The notes: generated by a model from the letters alone, not told the origin. 17,125 nt of DNA from Acidobacteriaceae bacterium (GCA_031274845.1 JAISPN010000229.1:1-17125), one strand, 5' to 3'; counted from the stretch's first letter, positions 7,686-15,238 are shown. Made by a program: numbers and translations.

Positions 7686-8123
7686 CTACCTCGATGCCGC
7701 TGTGGCCTTCTCACCCCGAACCCACGCCGCAAGCGTCTGCCACTCGGGATCGGATTTCGACTGCCAGTGCTTGCCTCCGGCGTGGAACGGATCGCCGCCG
7801 GCCGCCTTGGCGAGCGGGTGCATCAAGAGACGGCTCGCCTCAGGGTTTCCGGGCACGACGACCCGCTGCCAGGCGGCGAAGTTCCGCTGCGACTGCTCTT
7901 CGGTAAACGTCGTGGCGCCAGGTTCGAGTTCGGTCAGTCGCGGCGTGCCGGTTTCATGACACGTGATGCAGCGGGCATGGCCCGGACGCTTCGCCAGAAA
8001 GATCGGCTGCACTCGCGTCTTGAAAAACTCGTAGTCGAGCGTCGCCCTTGCCGCCACTGAGGGCGGCGGCGCAGGCTGCTGGACGCCGAGAAACCAAGCC
8101 AGCAGGATGAATACGACAGTCAT
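7686..8123 (-). CDS. Mono-haem c-type cytochrome, periplasmic
   Basis: 145 aa. A hydrophobic N-terminus (MTVVFILLAWFLGVQQ) acts as signal peptide or anchor, followed by a Pro-rich linker. The core begins DYEFFKTRVQPIF and has a single haem-attachment site, CITCH (C52, C55, H56). A conserved-looking C-terminal region follows, with MHPLAKAAGGDPFHAGGKHW at 101-120, which may supply the distal haem ligand (M101, H102 or H114). This resembles the cytochrome modules found in planctomycete and acidobacterial exported proteins, here as a free-standing small protein. GGAG stands 9 nt before the ATG. It is the first gene of a two-gene unit with the YVTN propeller and diverges from an exported unknown gene across 201 bp. 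An electron-carrier role is inferred from the haem site. Confidence 0.83.
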   Translation of the reverse strand: MTVVFILLAWFLGVQQPAPPPSVAARATLDYEFFKTRVQPIFLAKRPGHARCITCHETGTPRLTELEPGATTFTEEQSQRNFAAWQRVVVPGNPEASRLLMHPLAKAAGGDPFHAGGKHWQSKSDPEWQTLAAWVRGEKATAASR

Positions 8124-8207
8124 GACTTCACTCCAAGGAAGATGGCGTGTCCGGCCACACTACCACTTCAGTCGCGTGCCGATGCGGATCATCCGATCGT
8201 GAATGGG

Positions 8208-8246
8208 CGCGCACAGCAAGCGCCGCACGTGACGTTTGCTGGCGCG
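8208..8246. repeat. Inverted repeat in divergent intergenic region
   Basis: The arms 8208-8219 (CGCGCACAGCAA) and 8236-8246 (TTGCTGGCGCG) pair over 11 bp with one unpaired A. The 16-nt loop contains CACGTG (8227-8232). It lies between the cytochrome gene and the divergent exported unknown gene, where it could be an operator for either, or a leader hairpin of the cytochrome mRNA. Confidence 0.4.
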
Positions 8247-8280
8247 AGATTGTAGACCGTGCCCGGCGCACCGTCCACGC

Positions 8281-8309
8281 TTGCTTTCCCCTCGCGTTCC
8301 TTCTACATT
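8281..8309 (+). promoter_or_regulatory. Weak sigma70-like promoter for exported unknown protein
   Basis: TTGCTT (8281-8286), a 17-bp spacer and TACATT (8304-8309) precede the ATG at 8325. The matches are only 3/6 and 4/6, but the spacing is ideal. The predicted start of transcription (about 8316) would leave a leader of only about 9 nt, consistent with the lack of a Shine-Dalgarno. Confidence 0.3.
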
Positions 8310-8324
8310 CGACCGATACCTGCC

Positions 8325-9245
8325 ATGTTTTCTAGAGTGTGTGCGTTCACGTTCGCGGCGACAGCGGCGCTCCTGGCGCAGGCACCATCGACGCCCGATC
8401 TCCCGCTGATCATGGCGAAGGCGGCGCGCTTCGTCTCGCTCTATGCCGGACGCACGTCCGGCATGGTGTTCGAAGAGTCGTACGTGCAAGACGTCTTTCA
8501 GCCCACTCGCTTCGGCTATCGCATCACGCTCAGGCCTGGAGCGACGCACCGCACACTCAAATCGGATCTGCTGCTCGTGCGCCCGATGGGCACCGACGCG
8601 TGGATGCAATTCCGCGACGTCTTCGAAGTCGACGGCCGTCCGCTCCGCGATCGAAGCGACCGCTTGCAGAAACTGTTTCTCGCCCCCTCGAAATCAACGG
8701 CGCAGCAGATCGACAAGATCACCAAAGAGAGCGCCCGCTACAACATCGGCGACATCGAGCGCACGATCAACATTCCGCTCCTGGGCCTCTCGATCCTCGA
8801 TCGCGACTTTCAGCCGAACTTCCAATTCACACTGGACACCTCGCAAGAACCCGTCAACAACGTCTTCGCGCTCCCCAAGACGCCGGAGTTCACGCCACCG
8901 CCCGGTGCCATCGCGGTCGCCTTCCGTGAAACCGCGCTGCAGACGATGGTCAGGACACCGCAGGGAAAAAACATGGCGGCCAGCGGACGTTTCTGGTTCA
9001 TGCCGTCCACCGAACACGTCGTCATGACCGAGCTACGGATTGACGATTGGACGCTCGGCGCGGTCGTTCACGTCGCCTATAAAGTGCAGAAGGAAGGGGG
9101 GCTGCCGCTGCCCGTGGCGATGCACGAGATGTACGAGAACAAGTTGAACAACCAGCGCGTCGAAGGCCTGGCGACCTATTCGAATTTCCGCGAGTTCAAC
9201 GTCAAGACCGACGAACAGATCACCACGCCGCAGCAGGACAAGTAA
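8325..9245 (+). CDS. Exported protein of unknown function
   Basis: 306 aa from the ATG at 8325. A longer frame begins at 8259, but this start places a signal peptide (MFSRVCAFTFAATAALLAQA) right at the N-terminus. I do not recognise the family. The mature part is mixed alpha/beta with alternating polar and hydrophobic strands (RFGYRITLRPG, TELRIDDWTLGAVVHVAYKV) and a central segment rich in basic and acidic residues (about 115-150). There are no Cys pairs, metal motifs or transmembrane segments after the signal. The strand pattern near the C-terminus recalls periplasmic proteins that bind lipids or hydrophobic ligands, but this is a weak impression. It is a single gene, divergent from the cytochrome unit and convergent with the lipoprotein gene. 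Confidence 0.7.
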   Translation: MFSRVCAFTFAATAALLAQAPSTPDLPLIMAKAARFVSLYAGRTSGMVFEESYVQDVFQPTRFGYRITLRPGATHRTLKSDLLLVRPMGTDAWMQFRDVFEVDGRPLRDRSDRLQKLFLAPSKSTAQQIDKITKESARYNIGDIERTINIPLLGLSILDRDFQPNFQFTLDTSQEPVNNVFALPKTPEFTPPPGAIAVAFRETALQTMVRTPQGKNMAASGRFWFMPSTEHVVMTELRIDDWTLGAVVHVAYKVQKEGGLPLPVAMHEMYENKLNNQRVEGLATYSNFREFNVKTDEQITTPQQDK

Positions 9246-9254
9246 GACCCGTTC

Positions 9255-9989
9255 CTACATCTTCGATACGGCTCGTCCGGCGTATTTCACCACCCACCAG
9301 AGAATCACCGCGAACACCAGCGCGACGAGAAGCGCGGTGGCGCCGAAGAGATAGAGCGTCGTGTAGAGAATCGACTGCGATTCCATGCGCGCGTCGAGCA
9401 CGAGCGGTTCGCCGCGGAGACGAGTCGCGAGCGGCTGTTCCCAGACGAGGATGTTTCCGCGCTTTGGATTGCCCGGCCCCGCGTTGTGATAAACAATCCG
9501 GCTCGGCAAGTGCAGACGGAACGCCGCGATCTCGTCGCCGGTCCAGCCCACATCACCCACTGCTTTTCCCGCCGACGCGCCGAGCGTTTGCCGGTACACG
9601 AAGAGCTCGCCCTGCTGCTCGAACGAATACGTCGACCACGTGAAGGGCGCCGCGCTCGCGAGGTGCGTAATCGGATCCACGCTCAGACGCACGTGCGCGA
9701 AACGGCGTCCGCTCCGGCGTGACTGCGTGACGCTCGTCACCTCGAGGCCCGGCGCGGTGTAGAACGCGCGAACCGCGTCGCGATCGACATCCGCCGACGG
9801 GCTCTCGTCGAAGGAGGTGCCGCGCAGCGCGTTCAACGCCGCGAGCGACGCGTTGACGTAGACCGTCGCGCTGCCGTCGAGCGCCAGGTAGATGTCTTCT
9901 TCGTATTCGTACTGCCGGAAGAGTCCGCTGCTGCACGATGTCGCGAATACCATCGCCACGAGCAGCGCAATGGCCGCGCCGATCCGCAT
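9255..9989 (-). CDS. Lipoprotein with C-terminal transmembrane anchor (LppM-like style), function unknown
   Basis: 244 aa from the ATG at 9989; a TTG at 9998 would add three residues. The lipoprotein signal MRIGAAIALLVAMVFATSC has acceptor Cys19. An extracytoplasmic domain follows (about 25-200), rich in short beta strands with a conserved-looking segment RIVYHNAGPGNPKRGNILVW at 164-183. A strong transmembrane helix is at about 207-233 (LYLFGATALLVALVFAVILWWVV), then a basic tail. Two anchors on one small protein, a lipid at the N-terminus and a helix at the C-terminus, is a recognisable but uncommon layout, seen in LppM-type proteins of actinobacteria; the match to that family is only suggestive. 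It diverges from polA across a 32-bp AT-rich gap. Confidence 0.68.
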   Translation of the reverse strand: MRIGAAIALLVAMVFATSCSSGLFRQYEYEEDIYLALDGSATVYVNASLAALNALRGTSFDESPSADVDRDAVRAFYTAPGLEVTSVTQSRRSGRRFAHVRLSVDPITHLASAAPFTWSTYSFEQQGELFVYRQTLGASAGKAVGDVGWTGDEIAAFRLHLPSRIVYHNAGPGNPKRGNILVWEQPLATRLRGEPLVLDARMESQSILYTTLYLFGATALLVALVFAVILWWVVKYAGRAVSKM

Positions 9990-9997
9990 GAAGTTCA

Positions 9998-10008
9998 ATG
10001 ATATAAAA
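9998..10008. promoter_or_regulatory. Overlapping -10 elements of polA and divergent lipoprotein gene
   Basis: An AT-rich patch in an otherwise GC-rich region. TATAAA (10002-10007, + strand) ends 14 nt before the polA ATG. On the minus strand TATCAT (9998-10003) ends 8 nt before the lipoprotein ATG at 9989. Neither gene has a Shine-Dalgarno, so both transcripts may be leaderless or nearly so. No good -35 is seen for either. Confidence 0.45.
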
Positions 10009-10021
10009 TTTCTCGCCCCTG

Positions 10022-12721
10022 ATGTCCTCCAAGCCGACTCTGTACCTCATCGACGGCAGTTCGCAGATGTATCGCGCCTACCACGCGCCGATCCGCACCG
10101 CGGAAGGGACGTTGCTGCGCAACGCGCACGGCATTCCGACCAACGCGGTCTACATCTTCGTGACGATGCTCAAGAAGTTGCTGAAAGAGCACGCGCCGCA
10201 ATTCATCGTGGCGGCGTTCGATCTTCCCGGACGGACGTTCCGAGACGATCTCTCGGCCGACTACAAGGCGAATCGCAAGCCGATGCCGGACGATCTCGCC
10301 AGCCAGATTCCGCTCGTCCACGACGCGTGTACCGCGATGGGCGTTCCGATTCTCACGCAGGAGCGCTACGAGGCCGACGATGTCATCGGGACGCTGACGG
10401 AGCGGGGCTCACGCGACGGCTACGACATCGTCATCGTGACGGGCGACAAAGATTTCTTTCAGCTCGTCGGCGACGGCGTCCGCATTTTCAATCCACGTGA
10501 CGACGGCACGTGGTACGACGCCAACGGCGTCCTCGAAAAATTCGGCGTCCGTCCCGATCAGGTCGTCGACACGCTCGCGTTGATGGGGGATTCGGTCGAC
10601 AACGTGAAAGGCGTCCCTGGAATTGGCGAGAAAGGCGCGCGCGAGCTGCTCTCGACCTACGACTCGCTCGACAACCTGCTGGAACACGCGGCGGATGTCC
10701 CGCAGAAGAAATATCGCGAGGCGCTCATCAACCATCGCGCCGATGCCATTAGCAGCCGGGAACTGCTCCGCATCCACACCGACGTGCCGATTCCGTTCGA
10801 CATCGAGTCGTTCCGCTATCGCGGTCCGTCGCGCGAACGCTGCTACCAGATCTTCTCGGACCTCGGCTTCCGGTCGCTCACGATGGAGTTTGCGCCGACG
10901 GCCGAGACGATCGACAAGAACTATCACCTCGTCACGACCGACGCGGAACTTGACGCGCTCGTCGAAGAGATCGCGTCGGCTGGTCGAATCGCGCTGCGCG
11001 TGCTGCCGGATGGCGCGCAAGCAGTACGCGCTGGCATTGCAGGCCTTGCCGTCGCCACTGACGCGCGACGCGCGCGCTACATTCCGCTGCGTCACACTGG
11101 GATGCACAGCGGGCCGCAACTGGCTCCCGCCGCGACGCTCGCACGGCTCAAGCCGCTGCTTGAAAACGCGGCCATCGCGAAAGTCGCGCACGACGTCAAA
11201 CCCGATCTGCTGATGCTCGAACGTCACGGCATCTCGATGGCCGGCATCACGATCGATACGATGCTGGCCAGCTACCTGCTCGATTCCGCGCAGTCCGGGC
11301 ATCCGCTCGAACGGATCAGCCTCGAACATCTGGGCTACAAGGCGCTCACCGAAGAAGACGTGTGCGGCAAAGGGGCGAAGGCGATTCCGCTCGTCGATCT
11401 GCCGCCAGACGCGGTGCTCGACTACGCGTGCGAACGCGCGGACCTGGCGCTCCAACTGGCGTCACCGCTCGACCGCGCACTCGACGACGCGGCATTGAGC
11501 GGCGTGTACGACGAGATCGAGCAGCCGCTGATTCCGGTGCTCGCCGCGATCGAACGCGCGGGCGTACGGGTCAACACGAACGCGCTCGGCGTGCTGTCGC
11601 AACGGCTCGATGTCGAGCTCAGCGAGCGGAGCACGCGGATCTTCGAACTCGCCGGCGAGCCGTTTAACATCGGATCGCCGCAGCAGCTGTCAAGAATCCT
11701 GTTCGACAAGCTGCAGTTGCCGGCGCTCAAACGCAACGCCAAGACACGCACGGCCTCGACCGCCGTCGACGTCCTCGAAGAACTGGCGCAGTCACACGAG
11801 CTGCCACGTTTGATTCTCGACTGGCGCGCGCTTCAGAAACTGAAGGGCACCTATGTGGACGCGCTGCCGCAACTCGTCAATCCAGAGACCGGACGCGTCC
11901 ACACGTCGTTCAATCAAGCGGTCGCCGCGACCGGACGTTTGAGCAGCAGCGATCCAAACCTGCAAAACATTCCAATCCGCACCGAGCTTGGACGCGAGAT
12001 CCGCCGCGCGTTCATCGCCGAACCGGGCCATGTGCTGATCTCGGCCGACTACTCGCAGATTGAGTTCCGCGTGCTCGCGCACCTTGCCGACGAACCGGTG
12101 CTCATCGACGCGTTTCGCGAAGGCGCCGACTTCCACGAGCGGACCGCGCTGAAGATTTTCGGCACAGACAGCGGCCGCGACGCGCACGACTTGCGCAGCA
12201 CCGCGAAGATGGTGAACTACGCGCTGCTCTACGGGAAGACGGCGTTCACGCTCGCCAAAGACATCAACGTCACGCCGCAGCAGGCGCAGGAGTTCATTGA
12301 CGCCTATTTCGCCGGATTCCCTCGCGTGCGCGCGTTTATCGACGAGACACTGGACGGCGCGCGAGCCACGGGTGTCGTCAAGACGTTATTCGGACGAAGG
12401 CGTCTTGTTCCAGAACTCAACAGCGCGAACGGACAGATTCGCGCCGCGACCGAGCGCATTGCCGTCAACCTGCCGATTCAAGGCACGGCCGCCGACATTA
12501 TGAAGAAGGCGATGATCGACGTACACCAGGGTCTCTCGTCTCATCCCGGCACGCGGATGATCCTCACCGTCCACGACGAACTGCTCTTCGAAGTGCCCGA
12601 CGCACACGCGGATGCCGTGGCCGCGTGGGTACGCGAGACGATGCAGAACGCGGTGGTGTTGAAGGTGCCGCTGACGGTGGATGTCGGGATCGGGCAGAAC
12701 TGGAAGGACGCGAAACACTAA
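10022..12721 (+). CDS. polA: DNA polymerase I
   Basis: 899 aa, the normal three-domain length. The 5'-nuclease (1-290) has its acidic metal sites D11 (LIDGSS), D67 (AAFDLPG), E117/D119/D120 (YEADDVIG), D142/D144 (TGDKDF), D190/D193, and the helix-hairpin GVPGIGEKGA. The 3'-5' exonuclease domain (about 295-480) keeps its fold, including TIDTMLASYLLDS, but the ExoI DxE is replaced (IALRVLP at 323-329) and the ExoIII aspartate is Arg (R472 in YACERAD). Only the ExoII aspartate (D395) remains, so proofreading is probably lost. The polymerase (about 490-899) is intact: D676 (ADYSQIE), R725/K729/Y733/Y737 in the O-helix, and H851-D852-E853. Y733 stands at the position of E. coli F762. It should fill gaps and remove RNA primers at replication and repair. 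Confidence 0.98.
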   Translation: MSSKPTLYLIDGSSQMYRAYHAPIRTAEGTLLRNAHGIPTNAVYIFVTMLKKLLKEHAPQFIVAAFDLPGRTFRDDLSADYKANRKPMPDDLASQIPLVHDACTAMGVPILTQERYEADDVIGTLTERGSRDGYDIVIVTGDKDFFQLVGDGVRIFNPRDDGTWYDANGVLEKFGVRPDQVVDTLALMGDSVDNVKGVPGIGEKGARELLSTYDSLDNLLEHAADVPQKKYREALINHRADAISSRELLRIHTDVPIPFDIESFRYRGPSRERCYQIFSDLGFRSLTMEFAPTAETIDKNYHLVTTDAELDALVEEIASAGRIALRVLPDGAQAVRAGIAGLAVATDARRARYIPLRHTGMHSGPQLAPAATLARLKPLLENAAIAKVAHDVKPDLLMLERHGISMAGITIDTMLASYLLDSAQSGHPLERISLEHLGYKALTEEDVCGKGAKAIPLVDLPPDAVLDYACERADLALQLASPLDRALDDAALSGVYDEIEQPLIPVLAAIERAGVRVNTNALGVLSQRLDVELSERSTRIFELAGEPFNIGSPQQLSRILFDKLQLPALKRNAKTRTASTAVDVLEELAQSHELPRLILDWRALQKLKGTYVDALPQLVNPETGRVHTSFNQAVAATGRLSSSDPNLQNIPIRTELGREIRRAFIAEPGHVLISADYSQIEFRVLAHLADEPVLIDAFREGADFHERTALKIFGTDSGRDAHDLRSTAKMVNYALLYGKTAFTLAKDINVTPQQAQEFIDAYFAGFPRVRAFIDETLDGARATGVVKTLFGRRRLVPELNSANGQIRAATERIAVNLPIQGTAADIMKKAMIDVHQGLSSHPGTRMILTVHDELLFEVPDAHADAVAAWVRETMQNAVVLKVPLTVDVGIGQNWKDAKH

Positions 12722-12737
12722 CCCGCGTTAGCCGCCG

Positions 12738-13535
12738 CTATCGCCGCCACCGATCCTTGAACGCTTCCCACTCGGCGGCAATGGCGTCCGCCGGCTGACC
12801 GAGGATTCGCGATCGCTCCGGCACGATCGCTCGCTGCACGAGCTCGTCGAGATCGCTCCTGAGCGTGTGACCGCCATCCGCGGTGAGCGGCGCGCGAACC
12901 CATCCTGCTTCTGCCGCATCCCACGCCGCTTGCAAATCACCCTGCCCACGCGACGCCGCTGAGATCCAGTACGACGCGGTGGCGCTGCCTGGATTCAGCG
13001 TGAGCTCTTCCGCCATCCGCTCGCGCACGCGCTGATAGATCTCCCGGCGATCGATCTCCGGACGCGGACGCGCATCGCGATCGAGCGCCGCCGCCCACCA
13101 GTCGAGCACACGCTCGCGCGCGCTGCCCGTGAGCTCCGTGCTCGGCACGACCACCGATTCAAAAACGACCGCCGCCGCGCCAGGTTGATCGTCAAGGTAC
13201 AGCGCCTCGCCAAGCCCCACGAGAAATTCAAGACGCTCGCTCCGCGAGAACTTCGACGGATCGAGACGCTTGAGATGCTCGCGCGCGTTCACCAGATCGT
13301 CAGCCGTCTTTGCGGTGCGGAAACGTTCGAGGTACGACCGCGCGGCGATGAGATCGGCGCCATCCGCAAAGTCCGGCGACGTGCGCGCCTCCTCGGCCGC
13401 CGCGAGCGCCTCGTCCCATTGCCCCTGGTTGTAGGCCGTCCGCGCGCGCATGAGCGCGCTCTTGGCATTGGGCGCGGCCACGGCCACGGCTGGCCACAGA
13501 CATCCAGCGAGGGCGACCGCCGTAACGAACTTCAC
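12738..13535 (-). CDS. Small exported TPR-like protein, function unknown
   Basis: 265 aa from the GTG at 13535. ATGs at 13559 and 13589 are alternatives, but the GTG has GGAGAGAG just upstream and gives a textbook signal peptide (MKFVTAVALAGCLWPAVAVA). The mature part is almost all helical. A tetratricopeptide-like hairpin is at about 25-55 (ALMRARTAYNQGQWDEALAA), another helical pair at about 104-128 (LGEALYLDDQPGAAAVVFES) and a third at about 186-213 (SYWISAASRGQGDLQAAWDA). The C-terminus ends in a charged helix, EWEAFKDRWRR. TPR proteins of the periplasm act as scaffolds; no partner can be named. It converges on polA with 16 bp between stops and diverges from pcnB. The helical-repeat assignment is moderately secure. 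Confidence 0.7.
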   Translation of the reverse strand: MKFVTAVALAGCLWPAVAVAAPNAKSALMRARTAYNQGQWDEALAAAEEARTSPDFADGADLIAARSYLERFRTAKTADDLVNAREHLKRLDPSKFSRSERLEFLVGLGEALYLDDQPGAAAVVFESVVVPSTELTGSARERVLDWWAAALDRDARPRPEIDRREIYQRVRERMAEELTLNPGSATASYWISAASRGQGDLQAAWDAAEAGWVRAPLTADGGHTLRSDLDELVQRAIVPERSRILGQPADAIAAEWEAFKDRWRR

Positions 13536-13601
13536 AACCGTGTCTCTCTCCGCGCGCATATTCCGTTCGATGGTAGCACACGGCATCACGTCGCTAACAT
13601 A

Positions 13602-13629
13602 TTGAAAATACTCATCTTAGGGCTACATT
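13602..13629 (+). promoter_or_regulatory. pcnB: Candidate upstream promoter of pcnB
   Basis: TTGAAA (13602-13607, 5/6 to consensus), a 16-bp spacer and TACATT (13624-13629, 4/6) would give a leader of about 22 nt. It lies just upstream of the stronger extended -10 element and may be a second start point. Confidence 0.35.
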
Positions 13630-13639
13630 TTGCTGACTT

Positions 13640-13648
13640 TGGTACAAT
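13640..13648 (+). promoter_or_regulatory. pcnB: Extended -10 element directly upstream of pcnB
   Basis: TGGTACAAT is a TGn extended -10 with a 5/6 hexamer. It ends only 9 nt before the pcnB ATG, so a transcript starting 6-8 nt downstream would have a leader of 0-3 nt. The absence of any Shine-Dalgarno in front of the ATG agrees with leaderless initiation. Confidence 0.5.
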
Positions 13649-13657
13649 GCCGTCGTT

Positions 13658-15004
13658 ATGGTCGAGCCGAAGGTCATCCCGCGCGATGCCCACACCGTAT
13701 CGCGACGAGACATCGACTCCGACGCCCTGAAGGTGTTGTACCGGCTGCGCGAAGGGGGACACGTCGCGTATCTGGTGGGCGGCAGCGTCCGCGATCTGTT
13801 GCTCGCGCGACGGCCAAAAGATTTCGACATCGGCACCTCCGCGCATCCATCCCAGGTCAAGAAACTCTTTCGAAACTGCTGGATCATCGGCCGCCGTTTC
13901 CGTCTCGCGCACGTCCGCTTCGGCACGAAGGTCGTCGAAGTCGCCACCTTCCGCCGGCAGGTGCAACCGGGCGAGGAGATCGTGCAGGACGGCGTGCCCG
14001 CCACGGCGCCAGCCGCCGCTGACGTCACCAACGAGTCGACAGCCGAAGACGGGCGCGCCGAACGCGCGCCGGCGGTGCACCACGACAACACGTTTGGCAC
14101 GCCCGAAGAAGATGCGTTCCGCCGCGATTTCACCATCAACGCGCTCTTCTACGACATCTCGACGTTTGCCATCATCGACTACGTCAACGGCCTCGACGAT
14201 CTCCGCGCGGGCATCGTCCGCTGCATCGGCGATCCGGAAGTGCGGATGATTGAAGACCCGGTGCGGATGCTGCGCGCCATCGCGCTCGCGGCACGGCTCG
14301 ACTTCGTCATCGATCCGCCGCTGGCGTCAGCCATCGACAAATTGCGCCACGAGATCGCGCGCAGCGCGCCGCCGCGCATGCTGGAGGAGTACTACAAGAT
14401 TCTTCGCGCGGGGTCAGGCGAGAAAACGTTTCGCGGCCTCGCCGCGGCAGGATTACTTGAACCGATCTCCGAAGAGCTGCACCACGGATCGGGCGACGCG
14501 CTGTGGAGTTCGCTGGCGGCGCTCGATACCTATCGCCGCCGTTTCAGCGGCACGCCAGACACACTGACGAACCCGGTGCTGCTCGGCAGCCTGCTGGTGC
14601 CGATTGGCCTCGCGCCGCAGCAAGGACGCACGCCGCTACCAGAGAGCAGCACCGGCAAGCGCCGCCGGCGTCCGATTGGCCTGAAGCTTGGTCCGCTGCC
14701 GATCGCGCGACGAGATGTCGAGCGCCTGCGTCAACTGCTCGGCCTGCAACGCCGCCTGCACGACCTGACCGCCAGCGTCCGTAATCAACGCGCGCTCACG
14801 CACCGCAGCATCTTCCGCGAAGCGCTCACGTGGCTCGAAATCCACGGCAACGCGCCGGATCTCGTCGAACACTGGGTCACCGTCCTCGCCGAACGGGGCG
14901 CCGAAGAACCGGTCATGGCACCCGCCGCCGAAGGCGGCGCAGATACCGGCCGTCCGCGAAAACGCCGCCGCCGTCGCCGCAAATATCATCGACCGGCGCA
15001 GTAA
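13658..15004 (+). CDS. pcnB: Poly(A) polymerase I / CCA-adding-type nucleotidyltransferase, PcnB branch
   Basis: 448 aa, class II nucleotidyltransferase of RNA 3' ends. Head domain: GGSVRDLLL (41-49), catalytic aspartates D55 and D57 in KDFDIGTSA, and a third carboxylate E94 in VEVATFRR. IIGRRFRLAHVRFG (76-89) matches the poly(A)-polymerase signature that separates PcnB from CCA-adding enzymes. A low-complexity Ala/Glu-rich insert (about 113-141) stands before HDNTFGTPEEDAFRRDFTIN, at the same site where E. coli PcnB has a loop. The tRNA/RNA-binding neck follows (GDPEVRMIEDPVRMLRAI at 191-208). The C-terminus is a basic tail (KRRRRRRKYHRP), typical for RNA binding in PcnB. It would add A tails that mark RNA for decay. 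Promoter elements lie immediately upstream; downstream is an accessory stretch. Confidence 0.92.
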   Translation: MVEPKVIPRDAHTVSRRDIDSDALKVLYRLREGGHVAYLVGGSVRDLLLARRPKDFDIGTSAHPSQVKKLFRNCWIIGRRFRLAHVRFGTKVVEVATFRRQVQPGEEIVQDGVPATAPAAADVTNESTAEDGRAERAPAVHHDNTFGTPEEDAFRRDFTINALFYDISTFAIIDYVNGLDDLRAGIVRCIGDPEVRMIEDPVRMLRAIALAARLDFVIDPPLASAIDKLRHEIARSAPPRMLEEYYKILRAGSGEKTFRGLAAAGLLEPISEELHHGSGDALWSSLAALDTYRRRFSGTPDTLTNPVLLGSLLVPIGLAPQQGRTPLPESSTGKRRRRPIGLKLGPLPIARRDVERLRQLLGLQRRLHDLTASVRNQRALTHRSIFREALTWLEIHGNAPDLVEHWVTVLAERGAEEPVMAPAAEGGADTGRPRKRRRRRRKYHRPAQ

Positions 15005-15041
15005 CACATCGCACGCCGTCGTATTCATGAGATTTGCAACA

Positions 15042-15076
15042 AGTTGGCAGAGGAAGTCGTGGTGCTTTTGCCAACT
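15042..15076. repeat. 8-bp inverted repeat downstream of pcnB
   Basis: AGTTGGCA (15042-15049) and TGCCAACT (15069-15076) are perfect arms around a 19-nt loop, starting 37 bp after the pcnB stop. It could form the pcnB mRNA 3' end, but there is no T-run and the loop is large. Confidence 0.3.
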
Positions 15077-15121
15077 CACGGAACGGCAATTTGGGAACTT
15101 CGCGGAACTGATCGACGAAGT

Positions 15122-15171
15122 CTGACCAGAACCCAACGCATGGAAAGTTGATGCTGACTAGCGGAACCCAA
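15122..15171 (+). repeat. Imperfect direct repeat upstream of toxin-antitoxin pair
   Basis: CTGACCAGAACCCAA (15122-15136) is echoed at 15154-15171 as CTGACTAGCGGAACCCAA, with a 3-nt insertion. The offset is 32-35 bp, about three helical turns. It might be a pair of protein-binding half-sites or the trace of a small duplication. Confidence 0.3.
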
Positions 15172-15180
15172 AAACTGTAG

Positions 15181-15192
15181 ATTTCATGAAAT
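15181..15192. promoter_or_regulatory. Perfect 12-bp palindrome, candidate antitoxin operator
   Basis: ATTTCATGAAAT is its own reverse complement. It lies 46 bp before the antitoxin ATG and just upstream of a -10-like TACTAAT (15200-15206), i.e. in the expected -35/-10 spacer. Type II antitoxins normally repress their own operon by binding such a palindrome, so this is the best operator candidate. Confidence 0.45.
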
Positions 15193-15238
15193 AAATTTGT
15201 ACTAATGTGGGTTTGCGCTAATTCTTGAGTAGGACGAC

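Noticed and set aside
8160..8609. Minus-strand open frame of 149 codons over the start of the exported unknown gene
   Set aside because: Arg/His/Glu-rich, no signal or domain; the plus-strand frame has a clear signal peptide and runs on for 306 codons.
10409..11455. Minus-strand open frame of 348 codons inside polA
   Set aside because: Antisense shadow with Arg/Val/Asp-rich repeats; polA motifs are uninterrupted on the plus strand.
12718..12731. Hairpin CTAAC-CCGC-GTTAG between polA and the TPR-like gene
   Set aside because: Only 5 bp of stem and no T-run; too weak to call a terminator.
15041..15123. Short reading frames downstream of pcnB (one ending ERQFGNFAELIDEV before a TGA) as a possible antitoxin-gene remnant
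   Set aside because: Fewer than 25 sense codons, no recognisable start or ribosome site, and no family match that I can support.
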